Positions 10,801-20,751 of a stretch of DNA of 64,000 nt are shown here, piece by piece. Where the stretch lies: positions 36,583,870 to 36,647,869 of the forward strand of contig CM066317.1 in assembly GCA_033807775.1 (NCBI GenBank). The letters run 5' to 3'. Numbering within the stretch: the first letter of the stretch is position 1; every line of letters starts with the position of its first letter. The stretch is from Saussurea involucrata. Lineage: Eukaryota; Streptophyta; Magnoliopsida; Asterales; Asteraceae. Both the position numbers and the translations under genes were made by a program. The notes beneath the pieces are model-generated. The model searched no databases, was not told the origin of the DNA, and saw only the letters and a program-made list of their open reading frames with translations.

Positions 10801-11234
10801 ATGTATTGTTGAAGGTTTCACCCTGGAAAGGGGTGATCCGGTTTCGTAAGCGGGGGAAGCTAGGGCCTCGTTATATTGGTCCTTACCGGATCATCGCCCA
10901 CGTGGGGAAAGTGGCTTACCGGTTGGAGTTACCGGAGGAACTGAACTTGATTCACAACACCTTCCACGTTTCGCAATTGCGGAAGTGTGTGATGGATGAG
11001 TCTGCAGTAGTACCGCTCGAAGACATTCAGATCGATGAGCGGCTTAATTACGTGGAAAAGCCAATCGCTATTCTGGATAGGAGGACGAGAACCTCGCGGA
11101 ACAAGGTTGTTGGTTTGGTGAAGGTTCAATGGAGACACCGAAAGGGTTCCGAGTGGACTTGGGAACCTGAAGCGGAGATGCGGGAGAATTATCCGGAGCT
11201 GTTTGCGGGTGTAGACTTCGGGGACGAAGTCTAA
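7893..11234 (+). CDS. pol: Tekay-1 pol polyprotein: protease, RT, RNase H, integrase, chromodomain
   Basis: This is an uninterrupted 1113-codon chromovirus Pol. Domains in order: aspartic protease (DSGATHSF, Asp17); RT with CIDYRELNKLTVKNRYPLP and catalytic FIDD (Asp355, Asp356); RNase H starting YCDASHQG (Asp502); integrase with zinc-binding H691 and CMTCRKV near 728-731, then a DD35E triad at Asp761, Asp822 and Glu858; and a C-terminal chromodomain-like segment (about 1040-1100, KVQWRHRKGSEWTWEPEAEM) that in this lineage is thought to direct integration to heterochromatin. The ATG at 7893 is probably not a natural start: the protease normally follows gag in one reading frame, and gag is missing. 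All catalytic residues are present, so the enzymes could be functional if translated. Confidence 0.93.
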   Translation: MLGTLLVNSVPAVVMFDSGATHSFVSRTFSEGLGRVVGRLSYPLVIEVADDRTLTVTDVFRGCTLEISGVRFPIDLIPIAMRELCVIVGMDWMDKFDAEIVCRHKQVRVRTPSGGELLVQGDSPRRSTAICSAARARRHLQHGGQGYLAYVIDTRVDEAKKTAEDVPVVREFADVFPDELPGIPPERQVEFRIDLIPGAAPVAKAPYRLAPPEMKELYAQLQELLEKEFIRPSCSPWGAPILFVRKKYGSQRMCIDYRELNKLTVKNRYPLPRIDDLFDQLQGASWFSKIDLRSGYHQMRVRSEDTEKTAFRTRYGHYEFVVMPFGLTNASAAFMDLMNRVCSPMLDRSVIVFIDDILVYSKTKEEHEMHLREVLEVLRREKLYAKFSKCEFWLREVQFLGHVVNQDGIMVDPAKIAVVMRWEVPKTPTEVISFLGLAGYYRRFIQDFSKIALPMTRLTKKSAAFSWGEEQQKAFEELRRRLCEAPVLTLPEGMEDLVVYCDASHQGLGVVLMQRGKVIAYASRQLKPHEANYPTHDLELGAVVFALKIWRHYLYGVKCTIYTDHKSLKYLMDQQNLNMRRRRWLDVVKDYDCEILYHPGKANVVADALSRHPVGEPLRGYCQRLTVITPILESIGSAQEVAVLEENAKRERVSGEISNFVRDSRGLLTRHGRVWIPFIGGNRQVLMDEAHKSKFSIHPGATKMYQDLREGYWWPGMKRDVARCVEVCMTCRKVKAEHQRPHGKLQPLEVPVWKWEEITMDFITKLPRTPRGNDAIWVIVDRLTKSAHFLAIRESSSAEKLAEVFVREIVARHGVPVSIVSDRDTRFTSRFWEKFQSEMGTRLHFSTAFHPQTDGQSERTIQTLEDMLRSCVIDFGGSWDQYLPLAEFSYNNSYHSSIGMPPYELLYGRKCRTPVCWGEVGHRVLGSTDIVLKTTETIQMVRDRLVTAQSRQKSYADKRRSDLEFQVGDYVLLKVSPWKGVIRFRKRGKLGPRYIGPYRIIAHVGKVAYRLELPEELNLIHNTFHVSQLRKCVMDESAVVPLEDIQIDERLNYVEKPIAILDRRTRTSRNKVVGLVKVQWRHRKGSEWTWEPEAEMRENYPELFAGVDFGDEV

Positions 11235-11239
11235 TTCAA

Positions 11240-11251
11240 GCGGGGGAGAGT
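11240..11251 (+). promoter_or_regulatory. Polypurine tract of Tekay-1
   Basis: GCGGGGGAGAGT lies between the pol stop and the 3' LTR start TGTAAAGCCC. Confidence 0.85.
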
Positions 11252-13714
11252 TGTAAAGCCCGTGTCCCGGTATGGTTTTAAAATTTCTAATGTAATTATT
11301 TTATTGTCGTTTAAAGCGAGTCTTGTTAACGAAAGTTGTCAAAGGGGACCTTGAATGTTATGTGTGGCAAACCTCACTCCCTTTTTGCAATATTATGGAT
11401 ATTCAGGGACCAAAAGTGTCAGAGTGTTTGAGTCTAGGGGCCAAAGGGGGACAATAGGATTTTTGTGCATGTGGAACGGTTAAGGAAAGGGGGACCGACC
11501 CCCCCCCCCCCTCTTCCTCTTCTCGACGGTTTCCAGCAACGCCAACAAACAGCCCTTTGGTTTGTGGTTTGCTTTTCTTTTCCTCATTGTTCCATTCGGC
11601 CGGAGTAGTAAAAGAGAGAGAGAGACCGCGAGATAGAGAGAACCGAGCAAATAGAGAGAGAGAGAGTGGATCGCCGGAGAACTGTTCCAGTCGCCGGAGG
11701 TCGCTGCCACCACCACCATTCGCCGGAGAAGTCGAGGGAGGAGGAGCAACCATCGAAAGGTAAGTCGTTCCCTTGTTCCGTCTTGTTTTCTCTCCTTGTT
11801 CGTTTTTCCGGCGAGGCAACCACCGCCGCCCGCCGCCGCTACGGTGGCCGTGGGTGGACGGAGGTGGCTGTGTGCTTGTGGGTATGCGTGTGTTTATGTC
11901 TGTATTGAATAGCAATCGAGAGTAAAGAGGGAGGTGGTGCGAGAATGGGGTGGTATGTGCGTGCGGGTGACCGTCGCCGGAGAACCGCCGCCGCCGCCGT
12001 GCCCCACTGCCGGAGGTGGCAGTGGGCGGGGCTAAACCCTAAGTCCTCCACGGCGGAACCCTAACGCCACCGGAGTTGCAACCCTAAACCGCCGAGCCCA
12101 TTGTAAAAGCCGCCTTATCATTTTATGTAAAAATTCTGGAATCTGCCTTGATGTTGGGTAGACCATAACTTTTTGCTCGTAACTCCGATTGAGCCAAAAT
12201 TAGTACCCACGGTTCCAGTACGGGGTCGGTCATGTTTTCCGTGTTTTAGCGGAAAACTGGTTCAGCCTCTAGCTAGGTGAAAAGGTGGTCGCAAATTGGT
12301 GATTTGTCATTTTATGTGAAGGTCGATTTTCTGCCACTGTTTTGTCGTGGCCGTAACTTTTTACTCGTAGCTCGGATTGATATGAAATCGGTGGCCGAAG
12401 TTCACTAATCGAGTCAGGAAAGTTTTTCGTGTTTTGCCGAAAGTCTGTTTAGGCCTGTAGCTGGGCCGTATGGGGCTGTTTATACAGCCTGGTCCGAAAA
12501 ACCTCCAGCTTTTTGTCCCTGTTTTGTTTTATGCATAACTTTTGCTGGGAATGTCGGTTTGGAATGGGACTGGTGCCAAAAGTTTCGTTTCGGAGTCTAT
12601 TAAGTTTCCTCTGTTTTGCGGAAAGATCAATTCGGACCATAGCTAGGGCGAAGTTGCCATGTTGTACTGAAAGGTCCGGGTGTTCGCTGTTCTGCGAATC
12701 ATTTTTGTAAAATCTATAGTAAATTATAGAAAAATCGTTAGGACGCGTGCGATACGTCCCTGAAATCGTAAGACTTAGAACTTCGTATTTATTGATTTTA
12801 ATTTCTGTATTTATCAGTTTTTAGGGGGTAAAACAGGTCCCGAACAGACCCGTAATTTCTAATAAAAACTGGAATTCTTAGTCGTTTGAAAACTAGTAAA
12901 CGTGTTATGGGTCGGGACTTTCCTTTGACTTTTTATACGTATTTAGGTGGGAGAAAGTGAAGAAGATTGCCGGGTTGGTGTTGCGTTTCGTGAGCACGTT
13001 GCTTAGCCTTGAGGTGAGTTCTCTCACCGCGTAGTTAGGAACTTCATGTATGTCGTTCTTTTTGTGTTACGTGTTATTACATGTATTTATGTGCTTACAT
13101 GGACTAGTTGGGTTGTGATAACTGGTTGTGATTTGTTAAATTCGTATGTGGAATATTTATGCATGCGTACACCTATGTGGGACTGAGGGGCTCGGTGGGA
13201 CCGAGGGCTTGGTGGGACTAAGCTAGTACAGTAATCTTTACTCGGTGGGACCGAGGGCTCGGTGGGACTGAGCTTGTATTAATGTATTTTGTGTACTCGG
13301 TGGGACCGAGGTTCGTGCTTATATAATAAACATTATGTGGTTTGATATTCGTGGTGATGGTGATGTTGCCTACTTGCGAGTAGGGGCGATATGCGTGGGG
13401 TTGCTACCTATGTGTGTGGTTGGATTCACTAAGCGTTTAGCTTACCCTTTCCCAATATGTTGTTATTTCAGGTGCGGGCGGCAGTCGGGCGTGACCGTAC
13501 ACACATAGAGCGCGGAGTGTCAAATATTGTTAAACTTTCACTTACAAACCCTTTGAATTTAATTATGTAATTTTCCGCTGCATAAACTTTGTTGATGGTT
13601 TGAAGTAACGACGCTAATTTTATTTAAGACGTGAATTATTAAATCATGGTTGTTTTATAACGATATGTACGTTTTAAAATTTTTAAATTTCCTCGTAATT
13701 TTTGGGATGTTACA
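11252..13714 (+). repeat. 3' LTR of Tekay-1 (2463 bp)
   Basis: Partner of 4651-7107 with the same internal landmarks. The differences seen include a longer C run near 11502-11512 and scattered substitutions, mostly transitions. Confidence 0.95.
13173..13311 (+). repeat. Hairpin minisatellite in the Tekay-1 3' LTR
   Basis: Same array as at 6566-6704, about six units, with the first unit degraded (ACCTATGTGGGAC). Confidence 0.8.
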
Positions 13715-13829
13715 GAAAGAGATAGAGAAAAGAATATGGTTAAGTGTATAGAGGTTTTATGGAGAGGAGAACTGAGATTGAGAAGGGATAGAGGAGGGAT
13801 GCAGAGTAAGGGAAGAGAGAGTAAGTTAC

Positions 13830-16495
13830 CTGAAAAACTGGCTTTCGAAGCAAGATCGTCAGATTGTCTTCTGCAGCGAGGCCTTTGTTTTTGCCTTTAT
13901 CAGCTTCAGATGCTGCAGGCTTTGTCTTAGTCGTCTCCCCTGATGGTTCTTTTATCACGACCCCTTTTTGAGCTATGGCGGTCTTGATAGGCTGGACGAA
14001 GAAGAAATCGTCATCATCGTCATCATCATCATCATTGTTTTTAGGGGATGATGATGGTTCATCGTCAGCGATGTCGATAGGTTCGTCGTCTTCAGCTTCT
14101 TCTTCAGTTTTGACCTCGTCAGCATAAGGTTCGGTAACATCAGCAACATCTTCATTAGGTTGCTCTTCGAGTTGCTCCCCCTCAGATACAGAGGAAGGTT
14201 TCTCAGTTCCCTCAGGCTTTTCAACTCCCTGAGGTTTAGAAGTAGCAGTTTCATTTGTCTCCCCCTCAACATTAAGGGGAAGACCTTCATAGTTCTTCTC
14301 CCCCTCTTCCACATGAGTGGGGGAGGCAATTGGAATGTCAGCAGGAGCGTCATGAGAGTCACTGTCTTCTAGGCCAGTGATTCCCATAAAGGTTTCAATC
14401 ACTGCGATTCTGTCTTCTAGGCCAGAAATTGCAGGAGTGAGACTTTAAAGATTTTCTCGATCAGCCTGAGGGAAGTGAGAAGGGGCGCAAGTTGAGACGT
14501 TCAGGCGATCGAGTACTTGCTGAAGTAGATCTTTGACCGTGGAGACCTCAGCCTTGATCATGGAGACCTCACCCTTAAGAGAACCAACTTCTGTCCTCAA
14601 TGATGTGACTTCATTGGACAGAGTGGTGAAATTTGTTGTGAGGGTGGTGTTGGTGAGGTTGAGATCGTTGACGATTGTGGAGTTGTTGGCGAGAGTGGTA
14701 GCAAATTGACCAATGCTGCCATCCACCTTCTCTAGATCAGCACTGGAGGCTTTCTTATCAACAATCTCGGTCAGCTTTTTGAGATTCTCTCCAGCGTCTG
14801 TAACCGCTGAAGAGTTGATGGAGAGAGTGGTGTTGTAAGAATCCACCTTTGTCTCCAGATCTTTCAGGGAGTGTTGAATATCTCCTAAATTAGGACCTAT
14901 AACAGTAAATAACTTATGAACAGAGGAAAGCTCAGAAGTTTGGGGTTGAGAAAGAGGAATGTGTATGGTTTTGTGTATACCAGCAGGCGGGTTGGCGAAG
15001 TTGTCGAAACCTTGCAGACCTGAGTAGTGTTCCATGTCGCCTTCGAGAGTACCTTGGCGCATGGAGGTGCCTGCAGATCCTAAGTTTACATCCATCATCA
15101 TATGTAGAGTATCAACAGCTGAGTCATGTATGATGACGGGCGTTCCTGAGAACGGTGGGAAAATTGGTGGAGTGTCCAAAGAAATGGTGGGAGGAGCGAA
15201 GGTTGAGAAAATTGGTTGGGAGCGAGGTTCAGCGTTGGATCCGCTGAGAATCACTTCAGTCTGTAGAGAGGCTGAAGGAGGTGGGTTCAGTTCCAAATTA
15301 ATAACATCAGCGTTTAGAGACGCTGAGGTTGGGATGGAAGGGGTGGTTTTTTCAGCTGTGGCAGAGCGTACCACGAAACTATCCAGCGACTCTTGTACAA
15401 GATGAGTCATTGAGTCTTCAGTCGTTGATGGCTTGGAGGGTTACTCCTTGGTTTTCTTGATCCTTTCGGAGTCAAGTTGGGAAGTAGAATGTTTCCTTTT
15501 ACGAGAAGGAGTGGAGAGTGCACCCTGGGTATCAGTGGGGGGGGGGGGGGGATTTCCGCTGAGGTAGCTGCAGAAGTAGAAGAAGGAGGATTGAAAAGAG
15601 ATAAGAGAGTAGAGAGATGTACCTCGTTTGGCATGGGGCTGAAGTCGAGCACCTTAGGGCCAACCTGAGAGAGTCTCAAATCACCCTCTTTTGGGTATTT
15701 GTCCCCGAGTCCTTTTAGAAAGATGGCGCTGATGAAACGGGGGTATGGAACGCATGTTGGCCTGTCAGCCATGTCCACCCTGAATGCCAAATCGTCGTAG
15801 ATGATTGATGCCCAGTCAACATGGAGACCTTTCAGCAATGCATAACCCATGGCTTGCTGAGGTTGAGCGGCTTGATCAGAGGAGCCGGGTTTCGCTGTCA
15901 TGCAACCTATCAGGTGGGTGAAGATGAAGTTCATCTCGCTTGGCATCATGGACTTCTTGATTGCGGTCAGCTTCTTCTCGGGTTTTTCATCTCTCCCTGT
16001 TCCCCATACGTACTTCATTGCATCAAAGAATGCAATGATTGTTTCCCTATCAGCATGGTTTTTGAAATTTGGGAGAGGTACAAAGCGTTTTTCTTTGGTA
16101 GCGGCCGGGAGGTTCAGTACACGCCTGATAATAGCAGGGTTGATTTTGGTGGTTCCAAATTTGGTGTCACAGAGGATGGTATCAACGAGTTTCGTTGGGT
16201 CTTTGGGTGAAGGAACCTGAGCTCGTCTGGCAGAATACCAGAACTGAGCTAAAAGGAATTTATGGGCAGGGGGTACAATAGTCATGGCTATAGATAAGCA
16301 GCAAGTTTTGAGAAAATTCACAGCATCATCCAGATGTGTGACTTGCTTTTTCTGAGGAAAATCGAAAAGCGCATAGTGATTGTTGTGTTGGAATGTAACC
16401 TTATCAAGTTTGAACTTGACCTGAGGAGCCTTGGTGATAACCACCTTCTCAGCAGTAGTGGGGGTTTTAGCAGAAGGAGCTTAAGAGGTTGCCAT
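13830..16495 (-). pseudogene. Envelope-like ORF of SIRE A2, exon 1
   Basis: Exon 1 is read from ATG 16495 to CAG 13830. In order it encodes: a short N-terminus; the core modules HLDDAVNFLKTC, FLLAQFWYSARR, INPAIIRRVLNLP, MPSEMNFIFTHLIGCMTAK and VPYPRFISAIF; an NLS-like basic cluster (SRKRKHS...RIKKTK, about 15440-15505); Ser/Thr/Val-rich heptad-like coiled-coil segments (about 14450-14900); and a run of Asp with acidic repeats (14000-14110). Damage: TAA at codon 5, a frameshift at the homopolymer 15538-15552, TAA after IKKTKE (about 15440) and a further stop and frameshift between 14445 and 14402. With exon 2 the ancestral product was about 1300 residues. The GGGGGAG tracts (14264, 14302, 14321 regions) resemble PPTs. 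Function unknown. Confidence 0.7.
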
Positions 16496-16497
16496 TT

Positions 16498-16887
16498 TTG
16501 TATAACACATGTAACCATGAAGAAAATGAAAAAATGTCTTAATGTGGAAAGATTTTCCAAACAGATGTTTTTGAATTTTGTCCATTTCATTCAGACAAAA
16601 AAATGCCTTGAAGAATATTAGGGTTTTCTTTTTTTGAAAAAGAGATACAAAACATGAAGAGCATGTGTTTTCCAGTTTTTGTTTGAAGAAGAGATTCTGG
16701 AAAAACGAATGAAGAACAAGTTTAAGATTTTTGATTTAAACTGGAAGAACAACCATGAATGTTGTGTTCATAAAATCATGAAAAGAAAATGATTTCATTT
16801 TAAAAAGGTTTCTTTTGTTTGATCTGTTAAAAACAAAGAATAAGATCAAAGACAAGTTTAATGCAAGAGAATAATGAGAATATTAAC
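16498..16887 (-). other. Leader intron of the A2 envelope-like gene (acceptor lost)
   Basis: The donor is CAAAG|GTTAATAT at 16887, shared with A3 (62451). The acceptor that in A3 reads ATACAG before AAAATGG reads ATACAAAAATGG here, so the AG is gone. This is inferred by comparison with A3. Confidence 0.5.
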
Positions 16888-17005
16888 CTTTGTTGTCGAA
16901 GAAGATGATGAACAGTTTCTGGAAACGATAGTTCAAAATGCAACAGAAAATCTTTTCTTGAAGAAGAAGTTGTTTGCGTAAAGGAAAAATATAAACTCAA
17001 AAGGG

Positions 17006-17159
17006 TTTATATAGTGAGAGTAGAGAGAGAAAAACTAAGAGCGGGAAAAGTTTTTCATGATGACACGGACACGTGTTTGCATTTGATTGGATGAGAAAAC
17101 GAAACGTGCAAACGTGTGTCAGAGGAACGTGCCGGGGTCTATCCGTTAGGATGACGTCA
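17006..17159 (-). promoter_or_regulatory. Putative internal promoter of the A2 envelope-like gene
   Basis: In minus orientation: TGACGTCA (17159-17152, TGA/bZIP-type palindrome), further ACGTG cores, ACACGTGT (17076-17069, G-box-like) and TATATAAA (17013-17006). The TATA box is 125 nt upstream of the leader donor and about 510 nt upstream of the ATG. A3 has the same elements at nearly the same spacing. The pol-env gap 17160-17461 has no gene; it contains TTCAGCGATG near 17295. Promoter activity is inferred. Confidence 0.55.
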
Positions 17160-17461
17160 TAAACGTCCTTTCATATTTTAGGATGTGTCTGAGGTTTTTG
17201 AAAGACTCAGGGACATTTTGAAAACATGAAGCACTGAATAGAAATATCAGTGTTAAGTTAAGAAATTTCAAAGTATCACTGAAAGGAAGAGATATTCAGC
17301 GATGCAAATTGTTTTGAAATCTTTCAGTTCTTAGGCGAACGTCAACGAGCAAGAGAGAACGTACCTTGATATCAACGAATCAATTTTGTTCAGAGAGAAG
17401 ATGATAGAAATGATTATACAAGTTCTTATTACCCCTGATCAAATGCGAATTGCTGAAGATT

Positions 17462-20400
17462 TTATTCTTCAAAGTTCAGCATTCCAAGCTCGCTGATGAG
17501 AAAGTTGAATCTTGTCTCATCAAGAGGCTTGGTGAACAGATCAGCTAACTGAAAGTCAGTTAGGATAAAATGAAGTTCTATATCACCATTCATCATATGA
17601 TCTCTGATAAAATGATACCTGATTTCGATGTGTTTGGTCTTTGAGTGTAGTACTGGATTATTGGCTATAGCGATGGCACTAGTGCTGTCGCAATAGATTG
17701 GAATTTTTTAGAGCTGAAGGTCATAGTCCAGTAGTTGATTTCTCATCCACAAGACCTGAGAACAACAGCTTCCAACATCTACATACTCAGCTTCAGCGGT
17801 TGAGGTGGACACTGAGTTTTGCTTTTTACTTGTCCAACTCACCAGCTTTCCACCTAGGAGCTGACATCCTCCTGTGGTGCTTTTCCTATCCATTTTGCAA
17901 CCTGCAAAATCACTATCTGAATAGGCAATTAGATCAAACCCTGAGTCTTTGGGATACCAAAGACCTAGGTTAGGAGTACCCTTAAGGTAACGAAAGATTC
18001 GCTTTACAGCGATCATATGAGATTCCTTAGGTTCAGCTTGATATCGTGCACACAAACAGGTTGCGTACATAATATAAGGTCGGCTAGCTGTGAGATACAG
18101 CAGGGAGCCGATCATCCCACGGTATGTCGTAACATTAACATGTATTCCAGAAGGATCCTTGTTTAGTGTCAGCGGTGGTGCCATAGGGGTTTTCATAGCT
18201 GAACTCTGAGTTAAATCAAATTTCTTCAGCATATCTTTAACATATTTTCCCTGATTAATGAAAGTTCCTTTTTCATTCTGTTTTATCTGTAGACCAAGGA
18301 AATATGTTAGCTCACCCATCATACTCATTTTATATTCAGCTTTCATTCTATCAGCGAAACGAGTACACAAGTCAGGGTTAGTAGAACCAAATATAATATC
18401 ATCGACATATATTTGAACAAGAATAATATGACCTTTTACTTTCCTGAAAAATAGAGTTTTGTCAATCTGACCACGCTCAAATTTTTCAATATGGAGATAA
18501 GTAGAGAGAGTGTCATACCATGCATGAGGAGCTTGCTTTAAGCCATAAAGTGCCTTATCCAGTTTATAAACATAACTTGGATGCTTAGGATCTGAGAATC
18601 CTGGAGGTTGTTCCACGTAGACTTTTTCATTCAGCTTTCCATTAAGGAATGCTGACTTGACATCCATTTGATACACTTTGAAGTCTTTGTGTACAGCGTA
18701 AGCTAAGAATAGACGAATAGCTTCTAGTCTTGCCACTGGAGCAAAGGTTTCGTCGTAATATATACCTTCCTCTTGTCTGTATCTCTGAGCAACAAGTCGA
18801 GCCTTGATGCGGGTTATAGTTCCATGTTCATCAAACTTGTTTCGATAGACCCATTTAGTGCCTATCACTGACTTGTCAGATGTACGAGGAACAAGCTTCC
18901 AAACTTTGTTTCTTTCAAATTCAGTCAGCTCTTCTTGCATAGCGCTGACCCAGTTTGGATCTTGGAGTGCATCATCTGTTTTCTTTGGTTCAATCAGAGA
19001 AATAAAGTTAACAAATAAGCAAATGTTACCTGCACTTCGTCGAGTCTTAACACCAGCGTTTGGATCACCAAGAATCTGATCAATAGGGTGATTGATAGTC
19101 CATCGCTGAGCAGGAGCATAAGTCGCTGACTCAACCTAAACTTGAGGAGCTGAAGATGAGGCTTCAGCAACTTCTGGTATATCAGCTAAGAGAGGAAAAG
19201 GTGCAGATGGCATTTCACTCACTGATTGCTGAGAAGTAGATGGTATATCTGAGACAGAAGGTTCAGAAGCAGGCATAGTGTTTAGAGGAATAGCTGAGAC
19301 CCTTGAAGTTTCAGCTTCACTATTCTGCATGCTTGGGATGATAGTAGGACCATCATCTTCAGCGGTATGAGTATGAGGAGTGGGAATATCTTCTGAATCA
19401 CCAAGATGAGAGAACATCCATTGATTCAGTTCTTCAGTATCAGCAGAAGGTTTAGAGTTCGCTAAGCGGGATTCGTCAAAGGTGTTGTGGATAGTTTCTT
19501 CGACAGTCTGTCTTCTTAGATTGAAGACAATGAATGCTTTAGAGATAGAAGAATATCCAAGAAAGATTCCATCATCAGCCTTAGGATCAAACTTTCCAAG
19601 GGCATCTCTGTTGTTCAGTATGAAACACTGACATCCAAAGATGTAAAGAAATCTGATAGAAGGCTTTCTCCCATGAAAAAGTTCATAGGCTGTCTTCTTG
19701 AATCTTTTGACGATCAGCGACCTGTTTTGAGTAAAACAAGTAGTGTTGACAGCTTCTGCCCAATACTGAGTAGGTAGGTGAGAATCGCTGAGCATTGAAC
19801 GTGCGGCTTCAATGATAGTTCTATTTCTTCTTTCAGCGACTCCATTTTGTTGCGGTGTTCTCACTGAAGAAAAGTTGTGAGAAATACCCTTACTTTCAAA
19901 GAAGGAATCAAGAGAACTATTTTTGAATTCAGTTCCATGATCACTCCTTATTGAGCGAACGGTCATGTTGTTCAGGACTTCCATTTTCCTGACAAAGGTG
20001 ATGAGTTCTTCAGGGGTGTCACTCTTAGAACGGAGAAACATTACCCAGGTATAGCGAGAGAATTCATCAACTATGACCAATGTATATTTCTTTCCAGCGA
20101 TGGATTGTTTGTTAACAGGGCCAAACAAATCCATATAGAGGAGTTGTAGAGGAGATGACACTGAGGAAACTTGCTTAGTCTTGAAGCTTGCTTTGGTCTG
20201 TTTTCCTTTCACACACGCTGAACATAAGGACTCTTTAGCGTATGAGTGCTGAGGTAGACCAGTGACTAACTCTTTAGAAGAAAGAGTGTTCAGTGTCTTG
20301 AAGTTGAGATGAGAGAGCCTCTTATGCCATAGCCAGTTGACATTAGATGAGGCTTTTGAGAAGAAACAGGAGTTCTCAGTGGTTGTAGAGTCCAAGTTTA

Positions 20401-20751
20401 TAATGTAAACATTTTCTAAACGATAACCGTTGAGAGCTATATTCTCCTTTTTGTCAGTTGCAAAGCTGGATTCCTTAGTGAAGATCACTTTGTTATCCTT
20501 GTCACATAGCTGACTTATGCTTAGAAGATTATGCTTCAGTCCTTCAACATATGCAACTCTTCCAAAGGTTGTTGTACCATTAGAGAGTACACCAAACCCT
20601 CGGGTATAGCCTTTTCCATTTCCACCGAAGGTCACTGAGGGACCCTTCTCTTCCTTATACTCAGTGAGCAGGTTCTTCTTATCAGTCATGTGTCTAGAGC
20701 ATCCGCTATCGAGATACCAGATACCCTTCTTAACCTGCAAACAAAGGAAGA
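17462..20751 (-). pseudogene. pol: Copia pol of A2: protease, integrase, RT, RNase H
   Basis: Copia domain order is clear on the minus strand: protease (YLDSGCSRHMT); GAG-pre-integrase/zinc module (WLWHKRLSHLN...CSACVKGKQ); integrase core with Asp in YMDLFGPV, Asp in RSDHGTEF and Glu in NGVAERRNRT; RT with MDVKSAFLNG and catalytic YVDDIIFGS; RNase H with SDSDFAGC and TAEAEYV; and the end GMLNFEE at stop 17462-17464. In-frame stops are TAG at 19136-19138 (Gln in A3) and TAA at 17708-17710 (Ser in A3). The frame starts one base off relative to gag because of a single-base loss next to the CAG at about 20740, whereas in A3 the two frames agree. Catalytic residues survive, but the polyprotein cannot be made whole. 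Confidence 0.9.

Larger units (their letters stand above)
4651..13714 (+). mobile_element. Tekay-1: Tekay/Del-type Gypsy chromovirus without gag
   Basis: LTRs 4651-7107 and 11252-13714 begin TGTAAAGCCC and end GGGACGTTACA or GGGATGTTACA. The TSD is GAAAG (4646-4650 and 13715-13719). The total is 9064 bp. The internal region has an initiator-Met PBS, a 770-bp leader with no gag, an intact protease-to-chromodomain ORF and a PPT. I count about 30 differences between the LTRs (about 1.2%). The copy could not make its own particles and would need gag from another element. Confidence 0.95.
4603..13829 (-). other. Coding intron of the A2 envelope-like gene, enlarged by Tekay-1
   Basis: The donor on the minus strand is CAG|GTAACTTAC at 13829 and the acceptor is ...CAACTAG at 4603. 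Without Tekay-1 and one GAAAG duplication the intron is 158 bp. A1 has the equivalent intron at 26176-26332 (157 bp) with the same phase and ends. Unspliced reading ends at a stop inside the intron. The intron is inferred from collinearity and frame, with no transcript evidence. Confidence 0.6.
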
